Shown: in pieces, positions 41,948 through 50,866 of the stretch
Position numbering within the stretch: the first letter of the stretch is position 1
How the letters are laid out: every line of letters starts with the position of its first letter
Assembly (NCBI GenBank): GCA_015067565.1
Contig: SVMF01000002.1
Coordinates: 62,001 to 126,000 of the forward strand
Source of the DNA: Oscillospiraceae bacterium
Lineage (GTDB): Bacteria > Bacillota > Clostridia > Oscillospirales > Oscillospiraceae
DNA: 64,000 nt
Direction: 5' to 3'
The notes under the pieces: generated by a model
What the model saw: only the letters and a program-made list of their open reading frames with translations
The model's database searches: none
What the model was told of the DNA's origin: nothing
Position numbers and translations under genes: made by a program

Positions 41948-44935
41948 ATGGTAAACAACCATTACAATGCATTCATTTCCTATCGGCACTGTGAGCCCGA
42001 CGCGACCATCGCCGGACGCATTCAGAGGCAGCTGGAGCATTTTCGCGTGCCGTCAGCCATCGCCAAAAAGACCGGTATCAAGAAGATTGACCGCGTTTTT
42101 CGGGATAAGGAGGAGCTGCCACTTTGCAGCAATCTCGGCGACGATATTGCCGATGCGTTGGAAAATTCCGATTTTTTGATTCTGATTTGCTCTCCGAGGA
42201 CGAAGGAATCGGCATGGGTTACCCGCGAGGTAGAGCTGTTCCTGCAGACCCACGGTGTGGAGAAGGTGTTGACCGTTCTGGTCGAGGGCGAACCGCAGGA
42301 TGTGGTACCGCAGATCTTGATGACGGACAGAGAGCCGCTTTCGTGCGACTATCGCATCAACCCGAAAAAGGCCAAGCGTGACGAGCTGCCCCGCCTGGCC
42401 AGCGCGATTCTTGGGTGCCGTTATGACGACCTGCGCCAGCGGCAACGGCAGTACCAGGCGCGTCGGCGGCTGATCTTTCTGTCGATCCTGCTTGCCGTGG
42501 CGGTGGGACTTTCGGCCTATTTCTTCTACACGACCAAACGGGTCGAGCGGTATTACAACGACCAGCTTCGCAGCCAGTCGAAATATCTGGCAGCTGAATC
42601 GCTACAGGCCCTCGAGGGAGGTGACCGTCTGACGGCCATAGACCTTGCGCTCTATGCGCTCGATGGCGGACATTCGCAGCGGCCGTGGGTCGCTGAGGCA
42701 GAATATGCTCTCGGCTGTGCCGTCGGTGCTTATGCGAGCACCGAGAGTCTGCGTGCGGTCAACTGCCTTGAGCACGTTTCCACAGTCGAGGCGTTTTTCA
42801 CGACGCAGGACGGTAGGTATCTTATCAGCTACGACCGCAGTCCTGCGGTCTATATCTGGGACACGCAGACCCACAAGCTCGTGCAGAGGATCACGGCAAA
42901 AGAGAGCATCCACTGCATCGCGGAGCTTCCCGATCACAGAGTGATCTTCACAACCAACGGAGAGCTTGGCTGCTATGACTATCTGACGGGGCAGCAGCTT
43001 TGGACCAATGCCGATGTGGGCATTTTCTTCGTCTATGAAAACGGAGTCCTGGCCTGCAGCGGCTCGGAGCGCGCCATGCTTTTGAGCGAGGACACCGGAA
43101 AGCCGATCGAATCTATCGACGGCATCAACCATGCCGATGCGCTGTGCGTCAGCGATGACGGCAGGAAGGTGGCCTACGAGATCAACCCTGACTTTGCAAC
43201 CTACCAGGTCGCAATCTATGATCGGGACACAAAAGAGATCTCCGTCGCAGAGCCGACAATGGAGGTGTTCAACCAGGTTTCTTTCCATAACGACCAACTG
43301 TTCATCCTGGGTGCCAAGGATTACAGCGGTTCTGAGCAGTGGAACATCGGCAACGGCTTTGTCACCATCGAGGAGAGTCAAATGGAGCTGTACTGCATTG
43401 ATGCGAATACGGCTGAGACTGTGTGGCACACGGAGCTTCCGTACCATCTGATCAATTACAGCGCGAACCTGACCTTCATGCGACACGGCCAGGGGAGTGT
43501 GCTTCTGGCCTCCTTGTCCAATTTGTGTTATACGGTCGATATGGAAAGTGGCCAGATCGTGCAGAAGGTGCAGCTTCCTGACAGTGCGGTTTCCATCGTG
43601 AAGAAGGGAAACACCGTGTCGTGGTTCCTGAAAAACGGCTATTTCTGCAACTACACCGTCGGCGACAGTGACACCGTTGGGATACGCTACTTCCCGGACA
43701 AGGTGGACAGCGGTACCACCAAGGGCGGCAACTTTGTGCTCAATGAGAACCAGACGCGGATCGTCGTCTACGATCGGGTGATGGACGAGAGCCTCCAAAG
43801 ACTTGAAGAGACGGACAGATCCGTTATGTTCGGCGAGGGCAACGATGAGTACCTGCTTGTGTGCGACTATGATTATGTGGTGCACTGCTACCGCCTGAAG
43901 CCACAGTGGGAGCTTGTGTGGACGCAGCAGGTTCCGAAATACTGCCAATATGTCGGCATGACGGACTGTGAAGCCTTTTTCTTTGACAAGGATGAGCTGA
44001 CGATCTGTACCCTTGCAGACGGAAGCGTGGAAACGCAGAGCATTGCTTCCGAATCGGAGCATGATTATACCAGCATCAGCGGCAAAGCGATTCTTTCAGG
44101 TGAGGAAATTGCCTTCCTGCTGAAAGAGCACGACTATGCCGACGGCTCTACGATCGAGCAGTATTCGATGCTGCTGCGCAAGGCAGATGGCTCGATACAA
44201 ACGCATACGCTTATGGTACAGACGCGTGAGAGCACCTATTGGGGCGATGCGACCTTAGCCTTCGGCGGAGCGGAAAATGGTGTTGTTCTGAGCATTTACG
44301 AAAGGGACGCTGACTGGACTCGGTGTGACTATGAGATTTACCACTATGAGGTGAAAACGCAGAAGCTCACACTTGTGAAGGAATTTTCCGTGGGTACGAA
44401 TTTTACCTCACAAACCTTCTGCGCAGACGACGGCAGATTCCTCGTCTCCCATGGCGAGGGGGCGACGCTGTTCGACAAGGATCTGAAGCAGATCGCAGAG
44501 ATCTCTCTGCCGATGCCGTTGGCAGCGGCCTGCTTCGACGATGAAAGAGAGCAAATCCTGCTGATCGACACACAGGGCACCATGTATTTTTGCAGCCAAA
44601 CGGGAAAGATATTGCACAAGCAGGTGCTTTACAGCTACGGCAATGTCAAGGATGTGCGTTGGTACCTCGGTGAGGAACGCATTGCGGTATTGGCCGAGGA
44701 TATCTGCAACATCATCGACACGGACAGCAGAGCGGTCTATGCCTATGTGCCGCACTGCCTGCACTACAGCGCAGGGAAGGATGGCTTCTATATCCGACTG
44801 TCAACCTCTGAGGGAAACAGCATCAACTTCTACCGCCGATACAGCACGAAGGCCTTGGTCGAGCGTGCCCGAGAGATTTTGGGCGATAACGGCCTGAGTG
44901 AGGAGCAGAAGGCGCAGTATGGTTTGGGTGAGTGA
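41948..44935 (+). CDS. TIR domain - transmembrane helix - extracellular beta-propeller protein
   Basis: 995 residues from ATG 41948 (AGGGGG 7 bases before). Residues 5-160 are a bacterial TIR domain: YNAFISYRHCE (6-16), RVFRDKEELP (49-58), DSDFLILICSP-type strand (74-83) and SAWVTREVE (88-96), whose Glu94 sits where NAD-cleaving TIRs have their catalytic glutamate. A basic stretch then a single membrane helix (175-194) gives an inside TIR and an outside C-terminus. The roughly 800 outer residues show recurring blades ending in W/Y-D patterns (VYIWDTQTHKLVQRI, LGCYDYLTGQQLW, LYCIDANTAETVWH), so one or two WD40/PQQ-like propellers. It is the first gene of an operon with an ABC transporter. Likely a surface sensor with a signalling or NADase head; this role is inference. 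Confidence 0.87.
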   Translation: MVNNHYNAFISYRHCEPDATIAGRIQRQLEHFRVPSAIAKKTGIKKIDRVFRDKEELPLCSNLGDDIADALENSDFLILICSPRTKESAWVTREVELFLQTHGVEKVLTVLVEGEPQDVVPQILMTDREPLSCDYRINPKKAKRDELPRLASAILGCRYDDLRQRQRQYQARRRLIFLSILLAVAVGLSAYFFYTTKRVERYYNDQLRSQSKYLAAESLQALEGGDRLTAIDLALYALDGGHSQRPWVAEAEYALGCAVGAYASTESLRAVNCLEHVSTVEAFFTTQDGRYLISYDRSPAVYIWDTQTHKLVQRITAKESIHCIAELPDHRVIFTTNGELGCYDYLTGQQLWTNADVGIFFVYENGVLACSGSERAMLLSEDTGKPIESIDGINHADALCVSDDGRKVAYEINPDFATYQVAIYDRDTKEISVAEPTMEVFNQVSFHNDQLFILGAKDYSGSEQWNIGNGFVTIEESQMELYCIDANTAETVWHTELPYHLINYSANLTFMRHGQGSVLLASLSNLCYTVDMESGQIVQKVQLPDSAVSIVKKGNTVSWFLKNGYFCNYTVGDSDTVGIRYFPDKVDSGTTKGGNFVLNENQTRIVVYDRVMDESLQRLEETDRSVMFGEGNDEYLLVCDYDYVVHCYRLKPQWELVWTQQVPKYCQYVGMTDCEAFFFDKDELTICTLADGSVETQSIASESEHDYTSISGKAILSGEEIAFLLKEHDYADGSTIEQYSMLLRKADGSIQTHTLMVQTRESTYWGDATLAFGGAENGVVLSIYERDADWTRCDYEIYHYEVKTQKLTLVKEFSVGTNFTSQTFCADDGRFLVSHGEGATLFDKDLKQIAEISLPMPLAAACFDDEREQILLIDTQGTMYFCSQTGKILHKQVLYSYGNVKDVRWYLGEERIAVLAEDICNIIDTDSRAVYAYVPHCLHYSAGKDGFYIRLSTSEGNSINFYRRYSTKALVERAREILGDNGLSEEQKAQYGLGE

Positions 44936-44939
44936 AAAT

Positions 44940-45641
44940 ATGAGTTTTATTCGTTTTGAACAGGTGGAAAAACGCTACGGCCAGGGCTCAAGTGAGGTCA
45001 TCGCTCTGAAGGATGCCACCTTTGACATCGACAAGGGTGAGATCTGCGTGATCGTCGGCCCTTCCGGTGCGGGAAAAACCACGCTTTTGAATATTCTGGG
45101 CGGCATGGACACGCTGACGAGCGGCAAGGTCTTTCTGAACGGCAAGGAAATCTCTGCCTTCAACAAGCGGCAGCTTGCGGATTACCGCCGCCATGAGGTC
45201 GGCTTTGTGTTCCAGTTTTACAATCTGATCCCGAATCTGACGGCGCTGGAGAATGTGGAGCTTGCCTCCCAGATCGTCAAGGATCCGCTCGATGCCGCCG
45301 AGGTTTTAAAGCAGGTCGGCCTGCAGGATCGCATGACGAATTTTCCTGCTCAGCTCTCGGGTGGAGAGCAGCAGCGTGTGGCCATTGCACGAGCCTTGGC
45401 CAAGCGGCCGCAGCTTCTGCTGTGCGACGAGCCGACGGGGGCGCTGGACTATGCCACGGGCAAACAGATCCTTGCACTGCTGCAGGATCGGTGCCGCAAG
45501 GACGGCATGAGCGTGGTGATCATCACGCACAATTCTGCCCTGACATACATGGCAGACCGCGTCATTGAGATTCGCAACGGCTCGGTCAAGCAGGTGCGTC
45601 GCAATCATACCGTCGTTCCCGTGGAGGAGCTGGAATGGTAG
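44940..45641 (+). CDS. ABC transporter ATP-binding protein (LolD/MacB type)
   Basis: 233 residues. Walker [11 protein letters not shown]-loop [10 protein letters not shown], signature [15 protein letters not shown], Walker [14 protein letters not shown]-loop VIITHNSAL. The [14 protein letters not shown] stretch is typical for ATPases that pair with FtsX-like permeases. Starts 4 bp after the TIR gene stop and overlaps the permease gene, so the three are one unit. Energises the downstream permease. Confidence 0.95.
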   Translation: MSFIRFEQVEKRYGQGSSEVIALKDATFDIDKGEICVIVGPSGAGKTTLLNILGGMDTLTSGKVFLNGKEISAFNKRQLADYRRHEVGFVFQFYNLIPNLTALENVELASQIVKDPLDAAEVLKQVGLQDRMTNFPAQLSGGEQQRVAIARALAKRPQLLLCDEPTGALDYATGKQILALLQDRCRKDGMSVVIITHNSALTYMADRVIEIRNGSVKQVRRNHTVVPVEELEW

Positions 45642-47959
45642 GATGCAGTGCTTGGCGCAAAAACAACTTGCGCGAGATCCGTCACACGCTCGGGCGATTC
45701 TTTGCCATTGCGGCGATCATTGCGCTGGGGGTTGGCTTCTTTGCCGGCCTGAAGGCCACACCGCCGGCGATGATCAAAACGGGAGAAAAATATGTCGAAG
45801 ATACCAAAATGTTCGATCTGCGCTGCCCCGGAAGCTATGTGCAGGCGCAGGTCGATGCGCTGGCTGCCGAGGACGGTGTCAGCGATGCGCAGGGACAGTG
45901 TACGGCCGATCTGACGGCCGAGCTTGGAACGAAGAAGCCGACTGTGCGCTCGCACAGCCTCTCTGAGAGGATCAACCTGCCCATGCTGACGGGCGGCAGA
46001 ATGCCCGTACGGGAGGGTGAGTGCCTCGGAGATGACCGCTATTTTACAAAAGAGGACATCGGTCAGACCATGCACGTCACGCACGGCCAGATGCCGCTTT
46101 TGAGTACGGAGCTGAAGATCGTCGGCTTGTGCTCGAGTCCTCTGTATCTGGGTATGGCACGTGGGACTACCACTCTGGCCGATGGTAGCCTGGATGCCTT
46201 CGTAATCGTTCACCCAGACAGCTATGCCGAGGGTGTGTTTACGGATATTTATCTGCGACTGGACAAGGTCGACCGCACGATGTATTCCGAGCGCTATGAC
46301 AAGCAGGTTGCACAGGCTCAGAAGCGGCTGTCTTTCCCCTACGTGCTCTCGCGCCAGTCCAACAGCGGCTATGTTTCGCTGGAGAACGATTCGCAGATCA
46401 TCGAGCGTATTGGCAGAGTGTTTCCGGTGTTCTTCTTTGCCGTGGCGGCATTGGTGTGCATGACAACTATGAGCCGCATGGTCACTGAGCAGCGTACCCT
46501 GATCGGCACGCTCAAGGCCTTGGGCTATTCCGACAGTCGCATCTGCATGAAATATATGTCCTATGCGGCGATGGCCGCTCTGGGCGGCTGCCTGATTGGC
46601 TTTTGGGGCGGCACATGGCTGTTCCCCTATGCAATCTGGACGGGGTACTATATTCTCTACCGATTTGCACCGATTGAATTCTATTTCAGTGCGTCCATCG
46701 GCCTGATCTGCCTTTTGGCATCGTTGCTGTGCTCGGTCGGAACGACTTGGTTTTCTTGCCGGACGGAGCTGCGCACCATGCCCTCGGAGCTGATGCGCCC
46801 TCGTGCGCCCAAGCCCGGCAAACGCATTTTTTTAGAGCGCATCCCCTTTGTGTGGAACCGATTTTCGTTCCTGTGGAAGGTGTCGGTGCGTAACATCATC
46901 CGCTACAAAAAGCGTCTGGTGATGATGCTTCTGGGCATCAGCGGCTGCACCGCCCTGATCGTCACGGGTCTGGGTCTGCACGACTCGATCTCGACCATCG
47001 TCGATGACCAGTTCAGCGGCATCACCCACTATCAGCTCGTGGTGAGCTTCGGCGGCGCGGTGGATGAGGAGGCCTTCCGCGAGCGCTATGCGCAATCGCA
47101 GATCGTTTTTACGCAGACCACTGCACACGAGATCCACGGCGCACACGGCATCACCACGGTGCAGCTGATCGCCACACAGGATGCGTCCTTCTTTGAGCTG
47201 TTTGAAACACGACTCGATGGCAAGAAGATGTCTGTGCCCCAAAAGGGCGTGCTGATTGACAAAGGCCTTGCCGACGCACTGTCGATTACGGATGGGGATG
47301 AGCTTGTCGTGCAGGCACAGGCCCCAATTGCCTTAAAGGTCGCAGGTCGATTCAACAATCACATCTATCACTACGGCATCCTGACTCCGGGCAGCTTTGA
47401 GGCTGCCTTCGGCGTGCCGTGTGTGAACAACACGGCCTACCTGATGACCACGGAGGATCCCTATCTCCTGGCGGCAGAGCTCTCGCAGGAACCGGGGGTC
47501 TTGGGTGTTACGGTCATGGACGAAATGCGCCAGATCGTTTCGACGACGCTCGACGGTCTGAGCTTCATCATCGCCGTCGTGATCGGCTGCGCCTGCGCGC
47601 TGGCTGTGGTCGTGCTGTTCAATCTTTGCAACATCTCCATTACTGAGCGCATCCGTGAGATCGCAACGGTCAAGGTGCTCGGCTTTCACAGTATGGAAAC
47701 GCAGAGCTATGTGTTCCGTGAGGTGTTGCTTTTGACGGTGCTCGGTGCGATTCTGGGGTTGCCTCTGGGTTTTGTCCTGCACCGCTTTGTGATGAAGAGC
47801 ATTGTCATTGACATTGTGTCCTTCCATGTCCATGTTTCAACGCTGAGCTATGTGCTCGCCCTTGGAATTACGCTGCTTGTGGGAGTTTTGGTGTGCGTTT
47901 TGCTGTCGAAAAAGCTCGAGCGCATCGACATGGCGGAATCTTTGAAAAGTGTAGAATAA
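45635..47959 (+). CDS. FtsX-type ABC transporter permease
   Basis: 774 residues. N-terminal helix (about 20-42), an extracytoplasmic domain, three helices around 270-370 with EQRTLIGTLKALGYSDSRI, a second N-type helix at about 425-450 (RLVMMLLGISGCTALIVTG), another outer domain, and a final three-helix FtsX block with TERIREIATVKVLGF. This double FtsX layout is standard for full-size permeases, although the first outer domain is short compared with versions over 1000 residues that carry coiled coils. Overlaps the ATPase gene by 7 bp. Confidence 0.92.
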   Translation: MVGCSAWRKNNLREIRHTLGRFFAIAAIIALGVGFFAGLKATPPAMIKTGEKYVEDTKMFDLRCPGSYVQAQVDALAAEDGVSDAQGQCTADLTAELGTKKPTVRSHSLSERINLPMLTGGRMPVREGECLGDDRYFTKEDIGQTMHVTHGQMPLLSTELKIVGLCSSPLYLGMARGTTTLADGSLDAFVIVHPDSYAEGVFTDIYLRLDKVDRTMYSERYDKQVAQAQKRLSFPYVLSRQSNSGYVSLENDSQIIERIGRVFPVFFFAVAALVCMTTMSRMVTEQRTLIGTLKALGYSDSRICMKYMSYAAMAALGGCLIGFWGGTWLFPYAIWTGYYILYRFAPIEFYFSASIGLICLLASLLCSVGTTWFSCRTELRTMPSELMRPRAPKPGKRIFLERIPFVWNRFSFLWKVSVRNIIRYKKRLVMMLLGISGCTALIVTGLGLHDSISTIVDDQFSGITHYQLVVSFGGAVDEEAFRERYAQSQIVFTQTTAHEIHGAHGITTVQLIATQDASFFELFETRLDGKKMSVPQKGVLIDKGLADALSITDGDELVVQAQAPIALKVAGRFNNHIYHYGILTPGSFEAAFGVPCVNNTAYLMTTEDPYLLAAELSQEPGVLGVTVMDEMRQIVSTTLDGLSFIIAVVIGCACALAVVVLFNLCNISITERIREIATVKVLGFHSMETQSYVFREVLLLTVLGAILGLPLGFVLHRFVMKSIVIDIVSFHVHVSTLSYVLALGITLLVGVLVCVLLSKKLERIDMAESLKSVE

Positions 47960-47998
47960 TATCATTACAAATTATAACATTATAAAGGAGAGATTCAT

Positions 47999-48589
47999 AT
48001 GTTCTGTTGTAAATGTGGAAACCCTGTGGATGCAGATGCTCGCTTCTGCTGCGTCTGCGGAACCCCCGTCGAGCGGGAACAGACCCAACCGGTCTATCGC
48101 GTCTATATGAGCACCGAGGGGGCAAGCTTGGTCAACTACAAATTCGTCGTCCGTGATGCGCAGGGGAATGTCCGCTACACCGCTGCAACGGTCAGCGAGG
48201 CGATGTTCACCCACCATGCCCGTCTGTATTACACCAACGGCGCAGAGGCGCTGCAGGTGCATCAGCAGAAGAAAATGACCTTGGCCGCCATGAACTTCGA
48301 CCTTGTCACGCCCGACGGCCGTCACATCACCGAGGTTCTGCAGAAGAACAAGCTGACCAAGTATGTCTATGAGATGCCTCAGATCGGCCTCGTTGCTGAC
48401 GGTGACTTTGTCTCGCACAATTTCACATACACGCGCAACGGGCAGACTGTGGCGAAGGTCTCGATGAAGTGGCTCACTTGGGGCGATAGCTATGAGATTG
48501 AATTTTCGGACCCCTCGCTCGAGCAGATTCTGCTCGGCACGATTTTGGTATTTGAGATGGTTCTCGGTGCAAGCCGTCGCCGTCGTTGA
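47999..48589 (+). CDS. Zinc-ribbon protein with LURP-one/tubby-like beta-barrel domain
   Basis: 196 residues. Two CxxC pairs at 4-7 and 18-21 (CCKCGNPV, CCVCGTPV) form a zinc ribbon. Residues about 33-185 are beta-rich with YKFVVRDAQGNVRYTA, FDLVTPDGRHITEVLQKN and NFTYTRNGQTVAKVSMKW, resembling the LOR (LURP-one related, YxjI-like) fold, which is a membrane-associated or lipid-binding barrel. It begins 39 bp after the permease with AAGGAG and probably belongs to the TIR-ABC operon. Domain assignment of the barrel is tentative. Confidence 0.7.
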   Translation: MFCCKCGNPVDADARFCCVCGTPVEREQTQPVYRVYMSTEGASLVNYKFVVRDAQGNVRYTAATVSEAMFTHHARLYYTNGAEALQVHQQKKMTLAAMNFDLVTPDGRHITEVLQKNKLTKYVYEMPQIGLVADGDFVSHNFTYTRNGQTVAKVSMKWLTWGDSYEIEFSDPSLEQILLGTILVFEMVLGASRRRR

Positions 48590-48598
48590 GGTAAAAAT

Positions 48599-49621
48599 AT
48601 GTTATTTTTTGAAAACGATTATTCCGAAGGCGCACATGAACAGGTGCTGCAGCATCTTGTGAACACCACCCGTGAGAAACTGCTGGCTTACGGCGCAGAC
48701 CGTTACAGTGAGGCGGCAAGAGAGAAGATCCGTCTGGCTTGTCAGGCTCCGAATGCTGAGATCTTTTTCCTGGCAGGCGGCACGCAGAGCAATCAGGTCG
48801 TCATTGATGCACTGCTTGCGCCGCAGGATGGTGCCATTGCCGCCAAAACCGGCCATATCGCCCTGCACGAGGCAGGAGCTATCGAGGCCACCGGCCATAA
48901 GGTTCTGGAGCTGCCGCAGGAGAACGGCAAGCTGCAGGCTGAGGTCGTGCGTACATATCTGCAGGACTTCTACAACGATACCAGCCATGAACACATGGTC
49001 GCTCCCGGCCTGGTTTACATCTCCCACCCAACGGAGTACGGCACGCTCTACACCGAGAGCGAGCTGGCAGCACTGCGTAAGGTCTGTGACGACTACGAGC
49101 TGAAGCTGTACCTTGACGGTGCACGACTGGGCTACGCGCTGGCCTGCCCCGAGAGCGATATCACACTGCCGATTCTGGCGAAGTATTGCGATGCCTTCTA
49201 TATCGGCGGCACCAAGGTCGGTGCGCTGTGCGGTGAGGCCGTAGTCTTCCCGCAAAACGCGCCGAAGCACTTCAATACGCAGGTCAAGCGCCACGGCGCG
49301 ATGTTAGCAAAGAGCAGAGTGGTCGGTGTGCAGTTTGACGCGCTGTTTACCGATGATCTGTACTACAAGCTCGGTCGCTACGCCATACAGAAGGCAAGAC
49401 AGCTCAGAGCAGCCTTGCAGGAGCGCAATTATCGCTTCTTCATCGACTCGCCGTCGAATCAGATCTTCGTGATCATGGACAATGAGCGTCTGAAGGAATT
49501 GAGCAAGCACGTTCAATATAGCTTCTGGGAAAAGTACGATGAGAAGCACACCGTCATCCGCTTTGCCACGAGCTGGGCCACCGAGCAGGAGGACCTCGAC
49601 AGCCTCATCGCCCTGCTGTAA
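48599..49621 (+). CDS. ltaE: Low-specificity L-threonine aldolase / beta-eliminating lyase family
   Basis: 340 residues, PLP fold type I. PLP lysine in FYIGGTKVGALCGE, HIALHEAGAIEATGHKV and YLDGARLGYALAC are family motifs. Cleaves L-threonine or L-allo-threonine to glycine and acetaldehyde; related aldolases and lyases share the fold, so the substrate is probable not proven. Begins 9 bp after the zinc-ribbon gene. Confidence 0.9.
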   Translation: MLFFENDYSEGAHEQVLQHLVNTTREKLLAYGADRYSEAAREKIRLACQAPNAEIFFLAGGTQSNQVVIDALLAPQDGAIAAKTGHIALHEAGAIEATGHKVLELPQENGKLQAEVVRTYLQDFYNDTSHEHMVAPGLVYISHPTEYGTLYTESELAALRKVCDDYELKLYLDGARLGYALACPESDITLPILAKYCDAFYIGGTKVGALCGEAVVFPQNAPKHFNTQVKRHGAMLAKSRVVGVQFDALFTDDLYYKLGRYAIQKARQLRAALQERNYRFFIDSPSNQIFVIMDNERLKELSKHVQYSFWEKYDEKHTVIRFATSWATEQEDLDSLIALL

Positions 49622-49640
49622 AGCTGTTCAAGCGCAAGCC

Positions 49641-49677
49641 CGCCAACCATCAAAATTTTGATGGTTGGCGGATTTTT
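49641..49677. terminator. Convergent palindromic terminator (GCCAAYCGTCAAAA type)
   Basis: CGCCAACCATCAAAA/TTTTGATGGTTGGCG, perfect 15-bp arms, followed by GATTTTTG. Lies between ltaE (+) and the small YtxH-like gene (-). Confidence 0.85.
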
Positions 49678-49678
49678 G

Positions 49679-49831
49679 TCACTGCATCATCTTTCCCACG
49701 GAGCGCTCCATGGTATCGACCGCCTTCTGTGCGGCCTTCTTCGCTGCGCTGTTCTGCGGCAGCATCAGAACTGCTGCACCGCCTGCCGCCATGCCCAGAC
49801 CGAGCGTGAGCAAAAATGTCTTAGTTTGCAT
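49679..49831 (-). CDS. Small YtxH-like membrane-anchored protein
   Basis: 50 residues with a strong GAAGGGAGGG before ATG 49831. One hydrophobic segment (FLLTLGLGMAAGGAAVLML) then a basic, alanine-rich helix ending SVGKMMQ, similar to the glycine-zipper N-terminus of YtxH-like proteins. No function known. Its promoter region faces that of pyrF. Confidence 0.6.
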   Translation of the reverse strand: MQTKTFLLTLGLGMAAGGAAVLMLPQNSAAKKAAQKAVDTMERSVGKMMQ

Positions 49832-49942
49832 TTTAAAATCCCTCCCTTCGACATTAGCTTGCCCAAAAAAAGTCGAAAACTGTCTTTTCAATTTGCTCAA
49901 AATATGGTATACTCGATGTATCATTTCTTGGAGGCGATCATA

Positions 49943-50866
49943 ATGGCAATCGATGTTTTGCAGGAAAAAATCAGAAAATGTAAAAATCCCGTGATGGTCG
50001 GTCTGGATCCCTATTTGCCGATTCTGCCGCAGCACATTGTAAACGACGCATTTGCCGCGAACGGGCAGACGATTGAGGGTGCCACCGCTGCTTATGAGCG
50101 ATTTTGCACGGAATTGATCGACGCGCTCAAAAATGTTGTTCCGGCGGTTAAGCTGCAAAGCGCCTGCTTCGAGGCGCTCGGTGCGCAGGGCATTGCGCTG
50201 ATGCAAAAACTGAGCAAATACGCAACGGAACTGGGGTATTATGTGTTGATCGACTCCATGCGTAGCGACATTGGCCCTGTGGCGGAGATCCATGCGCAGG
50301 CGATGTTTGATTCCGTGCCGATCGGGCAGGAGCGCTATCCCTTGTACCAATGCGATGCACTGACGGTCAACGGATACCTTGGAACTGATGGCATTCAGCC
50401 CTTCCTGCCGTACTGCAAGAATGCGGGCAAGAACATTTTTGTTGTCCTGAAGACCTCGAACAAGTCCTCCCGTGAGGTGCAGGATCTGCTTTCAGGTGAC
50501 CGTGTGGTCTATACGGCGATGGCTGACTTGCTGATGCGCTGGAGCAACGGCCTTTATGGTAAGAACGGCTACAGCGAGATCGGTGCGGTGGTCGGCGCAA
50601 CCTATCCACAGACGCTCAAAATGCTCCGCGAAAAATATGACCGTATGTTCTTCCTTGTGCCCGGCTACGGAACGCAGGGCGGAACAGCCAAAAAAGTCCA
50701 GTTTGCCTTTGACCGCTTCGGCCACGGCGCCATCATTGCTGCCTCGAGAAGCATCATCTGTGCCTGGCAGAAGGCAGGCTCCGATGGTACGGACTATCTG
50801 ACCCATGCCGTGGCAGCTGCCGAGCAGATGAAGAAGGATATTTCGAAATATGTGGTGATCCTATGA
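49943..50866 (+). CDS. pyrF: Orotidine-5'-phosphate decarboxylase, type 2
   Basis: 307 residues, the longer family-2 type. VMVGLDPYLPILP at the N-terminus, FVVLKTSNKSS and FLVPGYGTQGGT near the phosphate site, and VPAVKLQSACFEALG-type barrel strand. Last step of UMP synthesis. No other pyr genes are adjacent. Overlaps the next gene by ATGA. Confidence 0.93.
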   Translation: MAIDVLQEKIRKCKNPVMVGLDPYLPILPQHIVNDAFAANGQTIEGATAAYERFCTELIDALKNVVPAVKLQSACFEALGAQGIALMQKLSKYATELGYYVLIDSMRSDIGPVAEIHAQAMFDSVPIGQERYPLYQCDALTVNGYLGTDGIQPFLPYCKNAGKNIFVVLKTSNKSSREVQDLLSGDRVVYTAMADLLMRWSNGLYGKNGYSEIGAVVGATYPQTLKMLREKYDRMFFLVPGYGTQGGTAKKVQFAFDRFGHGAIIAASRSIICAWQKAGSDGTDYLTHAVAAAEQMKKDISKYVVIL

